Shown one piece after another: positions 8,735 to 18,053 of a stretch of DNA of 64,000 bases. Every line of letters begins with the position of its first letter. Within the stretch, counting starts at the first letter, position 1. The notes under the pieces were generated by a model. It saw nothing but the letters and a program-made list of their open reading frames with translations, had not been told where the DNA came from and searched no databases. A program made the translations under genes and the position numbers. This stretch comes from Lacrimispora xylanolytica (GTDB lineage Bacteria; Bacillota; Clostridia; Lachnospirales; Lachnospiraceae), in contig NZ_CP113524.1 in the NCBI RefSeq assembly GCF_026723765.1, forward strand, positions 3,147,001 through 3,211,000, written 5' to 3'.

Positions 8735-9403
8735 TTATACCTCCTGTTTTTTAAGTATTGTGTATTGCGCACGAATCATATTTTCTAAACCTACGCAAGT
8801 TTGATTATCGTTCCCCGCAATATTATTCCATACAAGTTCCCCGAAATTGCTGTATTTATCCCTCTGAAGTACACCAATGTTGCACGCCTTAAGGATGGAA
8901 TAACCGATTTCCAAAATTTCAGGAGAATCCGGGAGGTCTTTCATCTTTTCCTTGACTATAACCTTGAACAAATCCCTTAATTCTCTATAATATTCGTAGA
9001 TCTCTTCTGACATCTGACTGATGGTTTCGATCAGGGCTACTAAATCATTCCCTGTAAAGGCTTCCTTATTCCGAAACATTGCAGCAATTTCATTATAATG
9101 TTCTTTCCTATTATAACTCGTTTCATACGCTGTAACAAATGGCATGAATTCCAAAGTCCATTCATTTGATATCATTGCTGTATCAATCTTCTGTCTGTAT
9201 TCCTCATTGTCTGTTTGCCCATAAGCAAAAAAATATGCTAAATAGTCCTGCATCGGCAGGCTGCCTGCCGTCCCCTCCAGGGCCTTAAGCCCGCCTAAAT
9301 GATTCAGTACAAATTCCTTATAAGACTCTTCCCCTAAAGCCTCATACATCTGTACTGCACCAGTCAGCTGGTATGGTTTCAATGTCTCATATCTGCATTC
9401 CAT
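8735..9403 (-). CDS. shrunken GH105-like six-hairpin protein, probably not a hydrolase
   Basis: A 222-residue cytoplasmic protein between the binding protein and the permeases. By hand alignment it tracks the intact GH105 of this locus: residues 87-110 (PF..YET...K..N.I....F) match GH105 153-176 at about 9 of 24 positions, residues 50-75 match the DNINAGKTL...KYRKAID region, and 165-195 match the SYAILKGVRLGYL end. The segment holding the GH105 catalytic Asp (WLDGLYM, D147 in the neighbour) is reduced to WTLEFM, and the WLRALGWY region is missing. It therefore looks like a catalytically dead or sensor-like relative rather than a gene fragment, because the frame is intact and tightly spaced (5 nt) in the operon. 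Function unknown; a role in binding unsaturated oligogalacturonides is a guess. Confidence 0.6.
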   Translation of the reverse strand: MECRYETLKPYQLTGAVQMYEALGEESYKEFVLNHLGGLKALEGTAGSLPMQDYLAYFFAYGQTDNEEYRQKIDTAMISNEWTLEFMPFVTAYETSYNRKEHYNEIAAMFRNKEAFTGNDLVALIETISQMSEEIYEYYRELRDLFKVIVKEKMKDLPDSPEILEIGYSILKACNIGVLQRDKYSNFGELVWNNIAGNDNQTCVGLENMIRAQYTILKKQEV

Positions 9404-9430
9404 GACTTTTGTCTGCCCTTTTCTTTATGG

Positions 9431-9456
9431 GAGCCGCCATAACGTTATGGCGGCTC
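9431..9456. terminator. 26-bp perfect palindrome between binding protein and downstream operon genes
   Basis: Positions 9431-9456 are an uninterrupted palindrome with GC-rich arms (GAGCCGCCATAAC and its complement). In RNA it gives a very stable hairpin just after the solute-binding-protein stop, with only weak U-tract. Such hairpins after binding-protein genes commonly stabilise the upstream mRNA or partly terminate, which fits a need for more binding protein than permease. Confidence 0.65.
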
Positions 9457-9490
9457 GTATGAAATGTATGTTTCTTTTCTATAATGCTAA

Positions 9491-10867
9491 TTAGTTCTCC
9501 AGAGTATCTGTAACACCCTTGATTAAGTCAGTTGCAGCCTGCTTGGAGTCAACTTCACCAGCACTTAATTTACCAAATACTTTGTAGTAAACACCGTCTG
9601 GGTTAGCCTTTAAGTCGTTGTGCTCAAATTTGCTGTCCAGAGTGAACTTGCTGTAGCTCATAACCTTTGTGTTTGCTTCAATTGTTAAAGCATCGCCAAG
9701 CTTGTTATCCTGAAGAACCTTTAAGCCTGCTGCGGAGCAAGGAATTCCTCTCTCAGTAGAACCGATCTTAACGCCTTCTTCATCATTTAACAGGAAGTTA
9801 ATTAACATAGCTGCTTCTTTTGGATGCTTGGAGCTTGAAGGAACTGCAAACGCCATGGAAATCTTTGTAAATCCACCGTTGTTGTTGCCCATCTTAATGA
9901 AATCACCAAGAACGAATTCCTGACCTGGCTTGTTTACGCTGCCTTCAAGAGCTTTTTTGAACTTGGAAGCGGAGGAATCCCACTCGAAGATACCTGCATA
10001 CTTGCCATCGATCCATTTTGCATTCTTGTCAAGAGAGTCAGCCATATCGCCATTGATGGTAGCTAATGTTGGGATAACGTGCTTCTCTTCTAAGCCAGTA
10101 ATGAAATCCATACCGTCTTTTACTTCATCTTCTGTGTAGTTGATCTGGCCTTCTTCTACCCAGTTCTTACCATATTTGGACTCAAGATAGTAAACCATTA
10201 AGATCATACGATCATACTCACCAACTGCTAATGGATACATATCAGGATCTTTTGCTTTGAAAGCTTCTCCTGCTTTATACAGAGAATCAAGGTCTGTAGG
10301 AATTGCTACACCAACCTCATCAAAAGCTGACTTATTCCAGTAGAACAGACGACCTGTTAAAGAAATCGGAACTGCCATTAACTTCTTATCTAATTTACAA
10401 AGCTCAAGGCTTTCCGGTGAAAACTGCTTTAAATCAAGAACATCGGAGTAATCCTCAAGGTTAGCGAATGACTTTCCGCCCTGGCCGTAAGATTCAATCC
10501 AGTTCCAGTTGATCTGCATAACATCTGCTGCGTTGCCGCCTAAGATGTTTAAGGACTGCTTCTCTTCCCAGCCTGTCCATGCGCCGTACTCAGGAGTAAC
10601 TGTTATGTTAGGATACTTTGCCATAAAGGCTTTGATTGCTTCTTCTGTTGCAGCATGTCTGCTGTCTCCACCCCACCAGGAAAACTTGAGTTCTACTGGC
10701 TCTCCGGAAGTTGTGTCTGAAGCTGCTGCCGAAGTTGTCTCTGCTGCCTTTGTTGTCTCAGCCGCACCGGTTGTCTCAGTCGTGCCCTTGCCGCCTGCAC
10801 ATGCAGATAAAGACATAGCCATAACAGTCGCTAACCCCATCGCTGTCCACTGTTTGATTTTTCTCAT
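9491..10867 (-). CDS. extracellular sugar-binding lipoprotein (ABC, first paralogue)
   Basis: A 458-residue family 1 extracellular solute-binding protein. A lipoprotein signal peptide ends in the lipobox LSAC with Cys23, followed by a Thr/Ala/Glu-rich linker (24-55) and the mature domain starting ELKFSWWGGD. It is the first gene of the minus-strand transport operon, downstream of a LacI-type operator. It is highly similar over its whole length to the second binding protein at 14567-15937 (shared blocks such as YGAWTGWEEKQSL, MAVPISLTGRLFYWNK). Both probably deliver pectic oligosaccharides to the single permease pair. Confidence 0.93.
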   Translation of the reverse strand: MRKIKQWTAMGLATVMAMSLSACAGGKGTTETTGAAETTKAAETTSAAASDTTSGEPVELKFSWWGGDSRHAATEEAIKAFMAKYPNITVTPEYGAWTGWEEKQSLNILGGNAADVMQINWNWIESYGQGGKSFANLEDYSDVLDLKQFSPESLELCKLDKKLMAVPISLTGRLFYWNKSAFDEVGVAIPTDLDSLYKAGEAFKAKDPDMYPLAVGEYDRMILMVYYLESKYGKNWVEEGQINYTEDEVKDGMDFITGLEEKHVIPTLATINGDMADSLDKNAKWIDGKYAGIFEWDSSASKFKKALEGSVNKPGQEFVLGDFIKMGNNNGGFTKISMAFAVPSSSKHPKEAAMLINFLLNDEEGVKIGSTERGIPCSAAGLKVLQDNKLGDALTIEANTKVMSYSKFTLDSKFEHNDLKANPDGVYYKVFGKLSAGEVDSKQAATDLIKGVTDTLEN

Positions 10868-10955
10868 TTTTCTCTCTCCTTTTTTCTTTCCCTCAAATGA
10901 GTTCTTTAAAAGCCTTTGGAAGCATTTACAATTTTCAACAATTTTTTCAACCGTT

Positions 10956-10971
10956 GCGTAAGCGCTTACAC
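10956..10971. promoter_or_regulatory. LacI-family operator in front of first binding-protein gene
   Basis: The site GCGTAAGCGCTTACAC contains a perfect 12-bp palindrome (10958-10969) with the central CG step typical of LacI/PurR-family operators. Just upstream on the minus strand is TATAAT (10991-10986), so the operator would cover the start of the binding-protein transcript. A nearly identical site lies at 14481-14496. The local LacI regulator is the likely ligand-responsive repressor; CcpA is an alternative because the core resembles cre sites. Confidence 0.72.
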
Positions 10972-11034
10972 TGTGCTTTTTCTATATTATAGCATCCATC
11001 ATCTTATAATTCATTTCAAATACGGCACAAAACA

Positions 11035-11063
11035 TTGAATATATTGACATCCTATGATATAAT
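11035..11063 (+). promoter_or_regulatory. sigma-A-type promoter of araC-family gene
   Basis: TTGAAT (11035-11040) and TATAAT (11058-11063) are separated by 17 bp. A good ribosome site (AAGGAG, about 11080) and ATG 11096 follow. Confidence 0.6.
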
Positions 11064-11095
11064 TTTAGTAATATTAGCTAAGGAGAATCCAATTT

Positions 11096-11962
11096 ATGAA
11101 AGTACTTACCTCATATTCAGACGGAATTGACCATTGCATGGCTTCCAAATACTTCTCAATTGCTCATCTTCATAAAGAATCCGGTGTATTAAGTATGCAC
11201 AGCCACCGCTGTTATGAGTTCAATTATTCCATCAGCGGGGAACGTACTTTTTTGATCGAAGACAATAATTACCGCGTAGAACCAGGGAATTTGTTTATGA
11301 TCAACAATCACGAAAAGCATCAGGTGATACAAATGGATTCAACCATACCACACGAAAGATACACCATTTTTATAGATCCTTCTTATTTAAAAAGCATTTC
11401 CACTCCACTGACAGATTTAACCTATTGCTTCACGCACAGACCTGACAAATTTTCCCATCGAATTGCTCTGAACCAGGGCCAGCAACGACGATTTACTTAC
11501 TATATCAACAAATTATCCGCCGAGGAAGGCTTTGGGCAGGACGTGGAAGAACGGTCTGTTTTCGCCGAATTTATGGTTTTTGTGACAAAACTGGCCATGG
11601 ATGCCTCCGCAGGTGACGAAACTGAGGACCAGAGACAGTATTTTAACAGTAAAGTGGCCGATATCATCACTTACATCCATCATAACATTGATTCCCCCCT
11701 TAGCATTGGAGAGATAGCAGCTCATTTTTACTTAAGCACCTCTTATCTTTGCAGGTTATTTAAAAAGGGGACTGGCACCACCATTAATTCCTATATTACC
11801 AACCGCAGGATCGAGCTGGCTCAGACTTTATTGTCCGGGGGCTACAGCGTCAACGAGGTCTATCTCATGTGTGGATTTAATGATTACAGCAATTTCTTCA
11901 AAGCCTTTACAAAAAAGACAGGAATCTCACCAAAGAAGTATGCACAGAACAGCTTAAGTTAA
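11096..11962 (+). CDS. AraC-family transcriptional regulator of the pectin locus
   Basis: A 288-residue regulator. The N-terminal part is a cupin-like sugar-sensing domain (MHSHRCYEFNYSISGE, H-rich) and the C-terminal 100 residues carry two helix-turn-helix motifs (IGEIAAHFYLSTSYLCRLFKK and VYLMCGFNDYSNFFKAFTKKTG, with the usual GFNDYSNF signature). It is divergent from the binding-protein operon with a 228-bp shared regulatory region holding its promoter and the LacI-type operator. It probably activates the operon when an imported uronate is present; the ligand is inferred from context. Confidence 0.9.
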   Translation: MKVLTSYSDGIDHCMASKYFSIAHLHKESGVLSMHSHRCYEFNYSISGERTFLIEDNNYRVEPGNLFMINNHEKHQVIQMDSTIPHERYTIFIDPSYLKSISTPLTDLTYCFTHRPDKFSHRIALNQGQQRRFTYYINKLSAEEGFGQDVEERSVFAEFMVFVTKLAMDASAGDETEDQRQYFNSKVADIITYIHHNIDSPLSIGEIAAHFYLSTSYLCRLFKKGTGTTINSYITNRRIELAQTLLSGGYSVNEVYLMCGFNDYSNFFKAFTKKTGISPKKYAQNSLS

Positions 11963-11969
11963 TCTAAGA

Positions 11970-12002
11970 GAGGACCAGAACTCCATGTGAGCTCTGATCC
12001 TC
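11970..12002. terminator. bidirectional terminator between araC and GH105 genes
   Basis: Arms 11970-11983 and 11989-12002 pair over 14 positions with two mismatches on the plus strand, which become G-U pairs on the minus strand, followed on the plus strand by TTTT. It separates the convergent regulator and GH105 genes. Confidence 0.5.
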
Positions 12003-12010
12003 CTTTTATG

Positions 12011-13162
12011 TTATGACTGGTATTCCCAGCCAGTCCTCTTCATCTCTGTATAGGCAAGAAGGAATGGTCCCACTCCTTTTGCATCATCCTTAACAATGGG
12101 CTCTGACATATAGTAATCAAAGGTTCCATTTCTTCTGTCCTTACCGCCAAGTCCTGCTACAAGACAAATTCCGCCAAGGCTCATATTGCCTTTTTCCAGA
12201 TTTAAGTACTTGTCACAGATACCAAGAAAGGCTTTCTTTCCGTACTGGGCGTAATCTGCTGGAAGGTATCCAAGACGTACCCCTTTTAAAATAGCATAGG
12301 AGAAAATAGCACTTCCGCTGGTCTCCAGATAATTCTTATCCATGCCGCCTAAATTTACCACCTGATACCACATGCCGCTTTCATCCTGATATTTCAGCAT
12401 AGCATCAATCAGGCTTACAAATGCCTCTTTCATCCCATTCACTTCTTGAGTGTCTTGTGGGTCCGCCTTATCCATGGTATCAAGAAGTGCCATGGAATAC
12501 CAGCCTAGAGCCCTCAGCCAGAAATTCTGAGAGAGACCAGTGACCTTATCACACCAGAACATCTCACGCTCTGAATCATAGGCATGGTAATAAAGACCGG
12601 TTTCTGTATCCTTCATAAATTGCTTCACATTGGAAAACTGGCTGTAAATATCATTGCAATTCTTCTTATCATGAAATCTAGTTTCATATTCCATGTAAAA
12701 TGGCTGGCACATATAAAGACCGTCAAGCCATACCTGGTTTGGATAAATGTTTTTATGCCAGAAGTTCCCCTCTTTTGTTCTTGGCATCATTCCAATCTGG
12801 CTGTAAATTAAATCGATTGCTTTTCTGTATTTCTCTTTACCGGTCAAATCGTAAAGCTCAAACAAAGTTTTTCCGGCATTGATATTGTCGATGTTTAATT
12901 CCTCCACATCGTAGCCGTCAATGGTTCCGTCTTCTCTTACCCGGTGATCAATAAAAGCATCCGCGAACTCAAAATATCTGGAATTCTTTGTTATGGCATA
13001 CATTTCTAAAATAGCCTTAATCATGCAGCCGTCAATGTAATTCCAACCTGACTTTTCTCCGGAAAGGAGTTTTTCAATGTTCCAGGCCGGACAGTCCGGC
13101 GTACTTTTTTCCATCAGCTCATTGATGTACATCTCAATTGCATCCACGCTCGTATTCCTCAC
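12011..13162 (-). CDS. unsaturated rhamnogalacturonyl/glucuronyl hydrolase, GH105
   Basis: A 383-residue six-hairpin (alpha/alpha)6 enzyme of GH105 (YteR/RhiN-like). It hydrates and removes the unsaturated uronate at the non-reducing end of oligosaccharides made by pectin or rhamnogalacturonan lyases. Visible landmarks are DNINAGKTL (about 92-100), WHKNIYPNQVWLDGLYM with the catalytic Asp147, and WLRALGWYSMALLDT (215-229), which are all family hallmarks. There is no signal peptide, so it acts in the cytoplasm. It follows the lacI-type gene by 31 nt in the same direction and is probably co-transcribed with it. Its presence implies import of lyase-derived products. Confidence 0.92.
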   Translation of the reverse strand: MRNTSVDAIEMYINELMEKSTPDCPAWNIEKLLSGEKSGWNYIDGCMIKAILEMYAITKNSRYFEFADAFIDHRVREDGTIDGYDVEELNIDNINAGKTLFELYDLTGKEKYRKAIDLIYSQIGMMPRTKEGNFWHKNIYPNQVWLDGLYMCQPFYMEYETRFHDKKNCNDIYSQFSNVKQFMKDTETGLYYHAYDSEREMFWCDKVTGLSQNFWLRALGWYSMALLDTMDKADPQDTQEVNGMKEAFVSLIDAMLKYQDESGMWYQVVNLGGMDKNYLETSGSAIFSYAILKGVRLGYLPADYAQYGKKAFLGICDKYLNLEKGNMSLGGICLVAGLGGKDRRNGTFDYYMSEPIVKDDAKGVGPFLLAYTEMKRTGWEYQS

Positions 13163-13193
13163 TTTGCTATTTGTCTTGTTGGTTTAGATTCTT

Positions 13194-14192
13194 TTACAAG
13201 CTATTTCGGTTTCTTACCGTCTTTCTTTTTATCAGGCGGTTTTCCAGCCATACATCCTCCGGCCGTATTCCCTCTTCCATATAGGCAAGGAGCATTCTTG
13301 CCCCTTCGGTCGCTATCTGGATGGAATTGCGTTCCACCGTAGTCAGCCTTATATCAGCATAACCGGAAATATCCAAGTTGTCAAACCCTGTTAAAGAAAT
13401 ATCATCCGGCACCTTTAATCCCCGTTCTGAGATTGCGGTCGCTGCTCCCATAGCCATTTCATCATTAAAACATAGAATGGCTGTCAGATCATCATAAGTA
13501 TCCAAAAGCCTTCCTGCCGCGAGCCTTCCGCTGTTATACCTGTAATTTCCGTACTCGACCGGAATGGATCTGGCATTGATTCCCCACCGGCCTGCCACCT
13601 GAAGAAAGCCTTCCTGTCTGAGTATGGTAGCCTCTAAATCAGGATTGCCTTCAATAACACCGATTCTTCTATGACCTTGTTCCAGAAGGTGCTCCATGGC
13701 TTTTTCCATCCCTCCCTTTTCATCCGTAACAACGGAAGGTACATCCGGGTGGACTCTTCGGCTAATAGCGACCATTGGTATTCGCTTACTACGCGCCTCT
13801 TCCACAAACTCTTCATCCCAATCCCCCTGAGACATGATTAAAAGTCCGGCAAAATTGCTTTTGTTTAGTGTTCCAGGCTCATGCATATCAATTGCTTTTA
13901 CAATTACATGATAGCCGCTGCCAATGACACTATATACTCCAATTAACACATCGTGAAGGATATAAGGCGATGTAGACTTACTGATGGTGGAAAAACACAA
14001 GCCTATGTTGCGGGATGTTGATTTTTTCAACATAACAGCCGCCTGATTGGGTACATATCCCATGGATCGGGCAATCTCAAGTATTCTCTCTCTCTTTGAC
14101 TCTTCCACAGCCCCACCGCCGCTTAAGGCTCTGGAAACCGTGGAGTAAGAAACGCCAGCATAAGCGGCAATATCTTTTATGGTAACTGCCAT
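13194..14192 (-). CDS. LacI-family transcriptional regulator of the pectin locus
   Basis: A 332-residue repressor: an N-terminal LacI HTH (VTIKDIAAYAGVSYSTVSRA, residues 3-22) and hinge, then a periplasmic-binding-protein-like ligand domain (about 60-330) with the C-terminal LTTVERNSIQIATEGA segment typical of the family. It lies between the GH105 gene and the second binding protein. Two matching palindromic operators in front of both binding-protein genes are the likely targets. A promoter with a 17-bp spacer is visible upstream. Ligand unknown, probably a galacturonate or rhamnogalacturonan-derived sugar. Confidence 0.93.
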   Translation of the reverse strand: MAVTIKDIAAYAGVSYSTVSRALSGGGAVEESKRERILEIARSMGYVPNQAAVMLKKSTSRNIGLCFSTISKSTSPYILHDVLIGVYSVIGSGYHVIVKAIDMHEPGTLNKSNFAGLLIMSQGDWDEEFVEEARSKRIPMVAISRRVHPDVPSVVTDEKGGMEKAMEHLLEQGHRRIGVIEGNPDLEATILRQEGFLQVAGRWGINARSIPVEYGNYRYNSGRLAAGRLLDTYDDLTAILCFNDEMAMGAATAISERGLKVPDDISLTGFDNLDISGYADIRLTTVERNSIQIATEGARMLLAYMEEGIRPEDVWLENRLIKRKTVRNRNSL

Positions 14193-14215
14193 AGCTTCCC
14201 CTCCCTTTACAAATT

Positions 14216-14244
14216 ATCATATCATTCTTTTTTACCTTTGTCAT
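14216..14244 (-). promoter_or_regulatory. promoter of lacI-type gene
   Basis: On the minus strand ATGACA (14244-14239) and TATGAT (14221-14216) are spaced by 17 bp, about 25 nt before the lacI-type start, with GGGAGGGGA as ribosome site. Confidence 0.5.
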
Positions 14245-14460
14245 CTTCCAGAAGAATCATTTTGCAAAGGTTTGCAATCAGTAATACATTTTTATATATT
14301 ATATATATTATTATTCTATTTTTTATTTTTTATATGTGCAATACTTACTATATTTAAAATAAATAAGTTTTTTACCTTTATATTATTTGCTTTTTTTAGG
14401 TAATATTCATAATATTTTTTTTCTTTTTTATTTATTTTTCATCTTTTATCTTTCCTTTGA
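14245..14460. other. very AT-rich intergenic tract
   Basis: Between the divergent lacI-type and second binding-protein genes lies a stretch dominated by T-runs and TATA steps (about 14285-14460). No coding potential or hairpin was seen. It may act as an UP-element-like or curved upstream region for the strong promoter expected for the binding protein. Confidence 0.5.
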
Positions 14461-14480
14461 TGTGATAAGATAAGTGGAGT

Positions 14481-14496
14481 GTGTAAGTGCTTACAC
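14481..14496. promoter_or_regulatory. LacI-family operator in front of second binding-protein gene
   Basis: The site GTGTAAGTGCTTACAC has perfect 7-bp arms around a central TG. It matches the operator at 10956-10971 at 14 of 16 positions. It lies 70 nt before the binding-protein start, within the likely promoter/leader. Confidence 0.72.
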
Positions 14497-14566
14497 TACA
14501 TATGGAATCGGTGGTACCGGTTCCCACGACTCAATGAGACGACAGAAAGAAAGTGAGGAAGTATCT

Positions 14567-15937
14567 ATGAAAAAGAAGTTGGCTAAAGTGACAGCAATTG
14601 CTTTATCCGCAGCTATGGGCCTGTCTCTGACAGCCTGTGGTGGTTCTCAGGGCAAAGCTGATTCTAAAACAGGAACAACAGCACAGACAGAATCCAAGGC
14701 GGGAAGTGATTCCGCATCAACGGAACCCGTTGAGCTTCGCATGTCCTGGTGGGGTGGTGATGAAAGACATACTGCTACGGAAGAAGCAATTAAAAAGTTC
14801 ATGGAAAAATACCCGAATATTAAGGTAACAGCAGAATACGGAGCATGGACCGGGTGGGAAGAAAAACAGTCTCTTGGAATTTTAAGCGGAGAATGTGCGG
14901 ATGTCATTCAGATCGGCTCCAACTGGGTAAAGGATTACAGCAAGGGTGGAGAAACCTATTTAGACTTAAACCAGTATACTGATGTTCTTGACTTAACTCA
15001 GTTTCCTGAGGACAAATTAAAATCAAATGAGATAAACGGAAAACTTATGGCAGTTCCTATCTCCTTAACTGGACGCCTCTTCTACTGGAATAAAACAACC
15101 TTTGACGAAATTGGAGTAGCAGTTCCAACGGATGAAGCTTCTCTTTTGGCTGCAGGCGCTGCATTTAAAGCTCATGACAATGACCATTATCCTCTGGCTC
15201 TTGGAGAATATGACCGCGCTATTTTCCTCGTTTATTATCTGGAAGCAAAGTATGGCAAAGAGTGGATTGTAGACGGCAAATTAAATTACACAGAGGCTGA
15301 ACTGAAAGAAGGCATGGATTTCATAAAGAAACTGGAAGACGAACATGTTATTCCTACGATTGCAACCATTAACGGTGATATGGCGGACTCCCTGGATAAG
15401 AATGCAAAATGGATTGACGGAAAATATGCTGGTCTTATGGAATGGGATTCCGGTGTTTCCAAGGTTAAAGCTGCACTTGAAGGCAGCGTCAACAAGCCAG
15501 GACAGGAATTTGTTATCGGTGAGTTCCTTAAGTTTGGTGATTTCAATGGTGGATCTACAAAGATTTCCATGGATTTTGCAGTAAAAGCATCTACCAAGCA
15601 TCCAAAGGAAGCCGCTATGTTAGTAAACTTCCTGTTAAATGAGCCGGAAGGTGTTGAGACCTTATCCACTACTCGTGGTGTTCCCTGTTCAGCTGCAGCT
15701 CTTAAGGTTCTGGAAGAAAAAGGAATCGGAGATGCAATGACAAAAGAAGCAAATACAAAAGTACTGGATTATTGCAAGTTCCTTCAGGATCCTCAGTTTG
15801 ACAACAGTGAATTAAAGGCTAATCCAGATGGCTTATATTACAAGGTATTTGGAAAATTAAGTGCAAAGGATATTACTCCAGAGGAAGCTGCAAAAACCTT
15901 ATACGAAGGAGTGGTAACGGTTCTGGAAGAGAATTAA
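14567..15937 (+). CDS. extracellular sugar-binding lipoprotein (ABC, second paralogue)
   Basis: A 456-residue family 1 solute-binding protein with a lipobox LTAC (Cys24), a Thr/Ser-rich linker and a mature domain beginning ELRMSWWGGD. The start at 14567 is preferred to the in-frame upstream GTG 14474 because it begins the signal peptide (MKKKLAK) and follows GAGGAA by 6 nt. It is a close paralogue of the product at 9491-10867 but has no permease genes of its own. It likely feeds the same permease pair with a related ligand. It is followed 37 nt later by an esterase gene in the same direction. Confidence 0.93.
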   Translation: MKKKLAKVTAIALSAAMGLSLTACGGSQGKADSKTGTTAQTESKAGSDSASTEPVELRMSWWGGDERHTATEEAIKKFMEKYPNIKVTAEYGAWTGWEEKQSLGILSGECADVIQIGSNWVKDYSKGGETYLDLNQYTDVLDLTQFPEDKLKSNEINGKLMAVPISLTGRLFYWNKTTFDEIGVAVPTDEASLLAAGAAFKAHDNDHYPLALGEYDRAIFLVYYLEAKYGKEWIVDGKLNYTEAELKEGMDFIKKLEDEHVIPTIATINGDMADSLDKNAKWIDGKYAGLMEWDSGVSKVKAALEGSVNKPGQEFVIGEFLKFGDFNGGSTKISMDFAVKASTKHPKEAAMLVNFLLNEPEGVETLSTTRGVPCSAAALKVLEEKGIGDAMTKEANTKVLDYCKFLQDPQFDNSELKANPDGLYYKVFGKLSAKDITPEEAAKTLYEGVVTVLEEN

Positions 15938-15974
15938 TCTGGTATAATGATATGGAAAGGAATGGCGAACAATC

Positions 15975-16811
15975 ATGAAGCAGTTTACAAAAAATATAGT
16001 TATTTCACAGGAGCAGGCAGGTCTAAAAAAATCTGCCGCCCCAGCAAGCCTGTACGCTTATATTCTTGATTCCATTTCTGTATGTATGGATCGTAAGCGT
16101 CCGGCAGTAATTATCTGCCCCGGCGGTGGTTACGGCCATTTATCAGACCGTGAGGGAGAGCCTGTGGCCATGCAGTTTTTAGCTATGGGATACCATGCAT
16201 TTGTTCTTCATTACAGTCTGGCTCCAGACGGCTTTCCTTATCCCCAGATGGAGCTGGCTGCGGCTGTAGCCATGGTCCGTTCCCTTGCCCCGGAGTACCA
16301 GATCGACACAGAAAAAGTTGTGGTTATCGGTTTTTCTGCCGGTGGACACCTCGCTTGCAGTCTGGGAGCATTCTGGAATCAGTCATTTTTATACAGCCCT
16401 CTTGGATTAAATCCAGAGGATATTCGCCCAGATGGCCTTATTCTGGCTTATCCGGTCATATCCTCGGGCCCCTGCTGTCATTCCGGCTCTTTCCTGAATC
16501 TGTTAGGTGAAAGAGCAGAGGATGAAACCATCAGACGGCTGGTATCTTTAGAACATCAGGTAGGCCCACACACACCAAAGACATTTATCTGGCATACTTC
16601 TTCTGATGATGCGGTACCTGTAAAAAACAGTTATCTGCTGGCAGACGCTTTGACAGATCACGGGGTAAATGTGGAAATGCACATCTATCCCACCGGCTGC
16701 CATGGCTTATCCCTTGCAAATCAGGAGGTCTCAGGAGAGGATGGCAAACACATCGTACCTCAGTGTCAAAACTGGATTTCTCTGGCTCATACTTGGATGG
16801 AACATCTATAA
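15975..16811 (+). CDS. carbohydrate acetylesterase-like alpha/beta hydrolase
   Basis: A 278-residue cytoplasmic alpha/beta hydrolase of the BD-FAE/acetylxylan-esterase-like group. The oxyanion segment is ICPGGGYGHLS (about 49-59), the nucleophile elbow GFSAGGHLA (about 118), and the acid and base are likely Asp in HTSSDDAVPV and His in GCHGLSLA. It follows the second binding protein and probably removes acetyl groups from imported pectic oligosaccharides. Deacetylation of pectin is inferred from context; a methyl- or feruloyl-esterase role cannot be excluded. Confidence 0.85.
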   Translation: MKQFTKNIVISQEQAGLKKSAAPASLYAYILDSISVCMDRKRPAVIICPGGGYGHLSDREGEPVAMQFLAMGYHAFVLHYSLAPDGFPYPQMELAAAVAMVRSLAPEYQIDTEKVVVIGFSAGGHLACSLGAFWNQSFLYSPLGLNPEDIRPDGLILAYPVISSGPCCHSGSFLNLLGERAEDETIRRLVSLEHQVGPHTPKTFIWHTSSDDAVPVKNSYLLADALTDHGVNVEMHIYPTGCHGLSLANQEVSGEDGKHIVPQCQNWISLAHTWMEHL

Positions 16812-16853
16812 CGGTTCGAAGAGTATGTCACAAAAATGATGCAGATATAGCAA

Positions 16854-16904
16854 AAATACGCCTTAAATCGGATCATGATACCACAACCGATTCAAGGCGT
16901 ATTT
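16854..16904. terminator. bidirectional terminator between esterase and pfkA
   Basis: An 18-bp inverted repeat (16854-16871 and 16887-16904) with one mismatch, A-rich left and T-rich right ends, ends both the plus-strand pectin unit and the minus-strand pfkA unit. Confidence 0.75.
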
Positions 16905-17018
16905 CTATTCTGATGTAAAAGTCCTTTTTCATCAGTTCTTTTATGTTTAACTTTGTTATATTCTTGACAGAAAACACCTTGAAAGCATTTAAGCCTTCTG
17001 TATTTTCTTATGTTCTCC

Positions 17019-18032
<1,014 letters not shown>

Positions 18033-18053
18033 TCAATACGTACACGTTGTATT

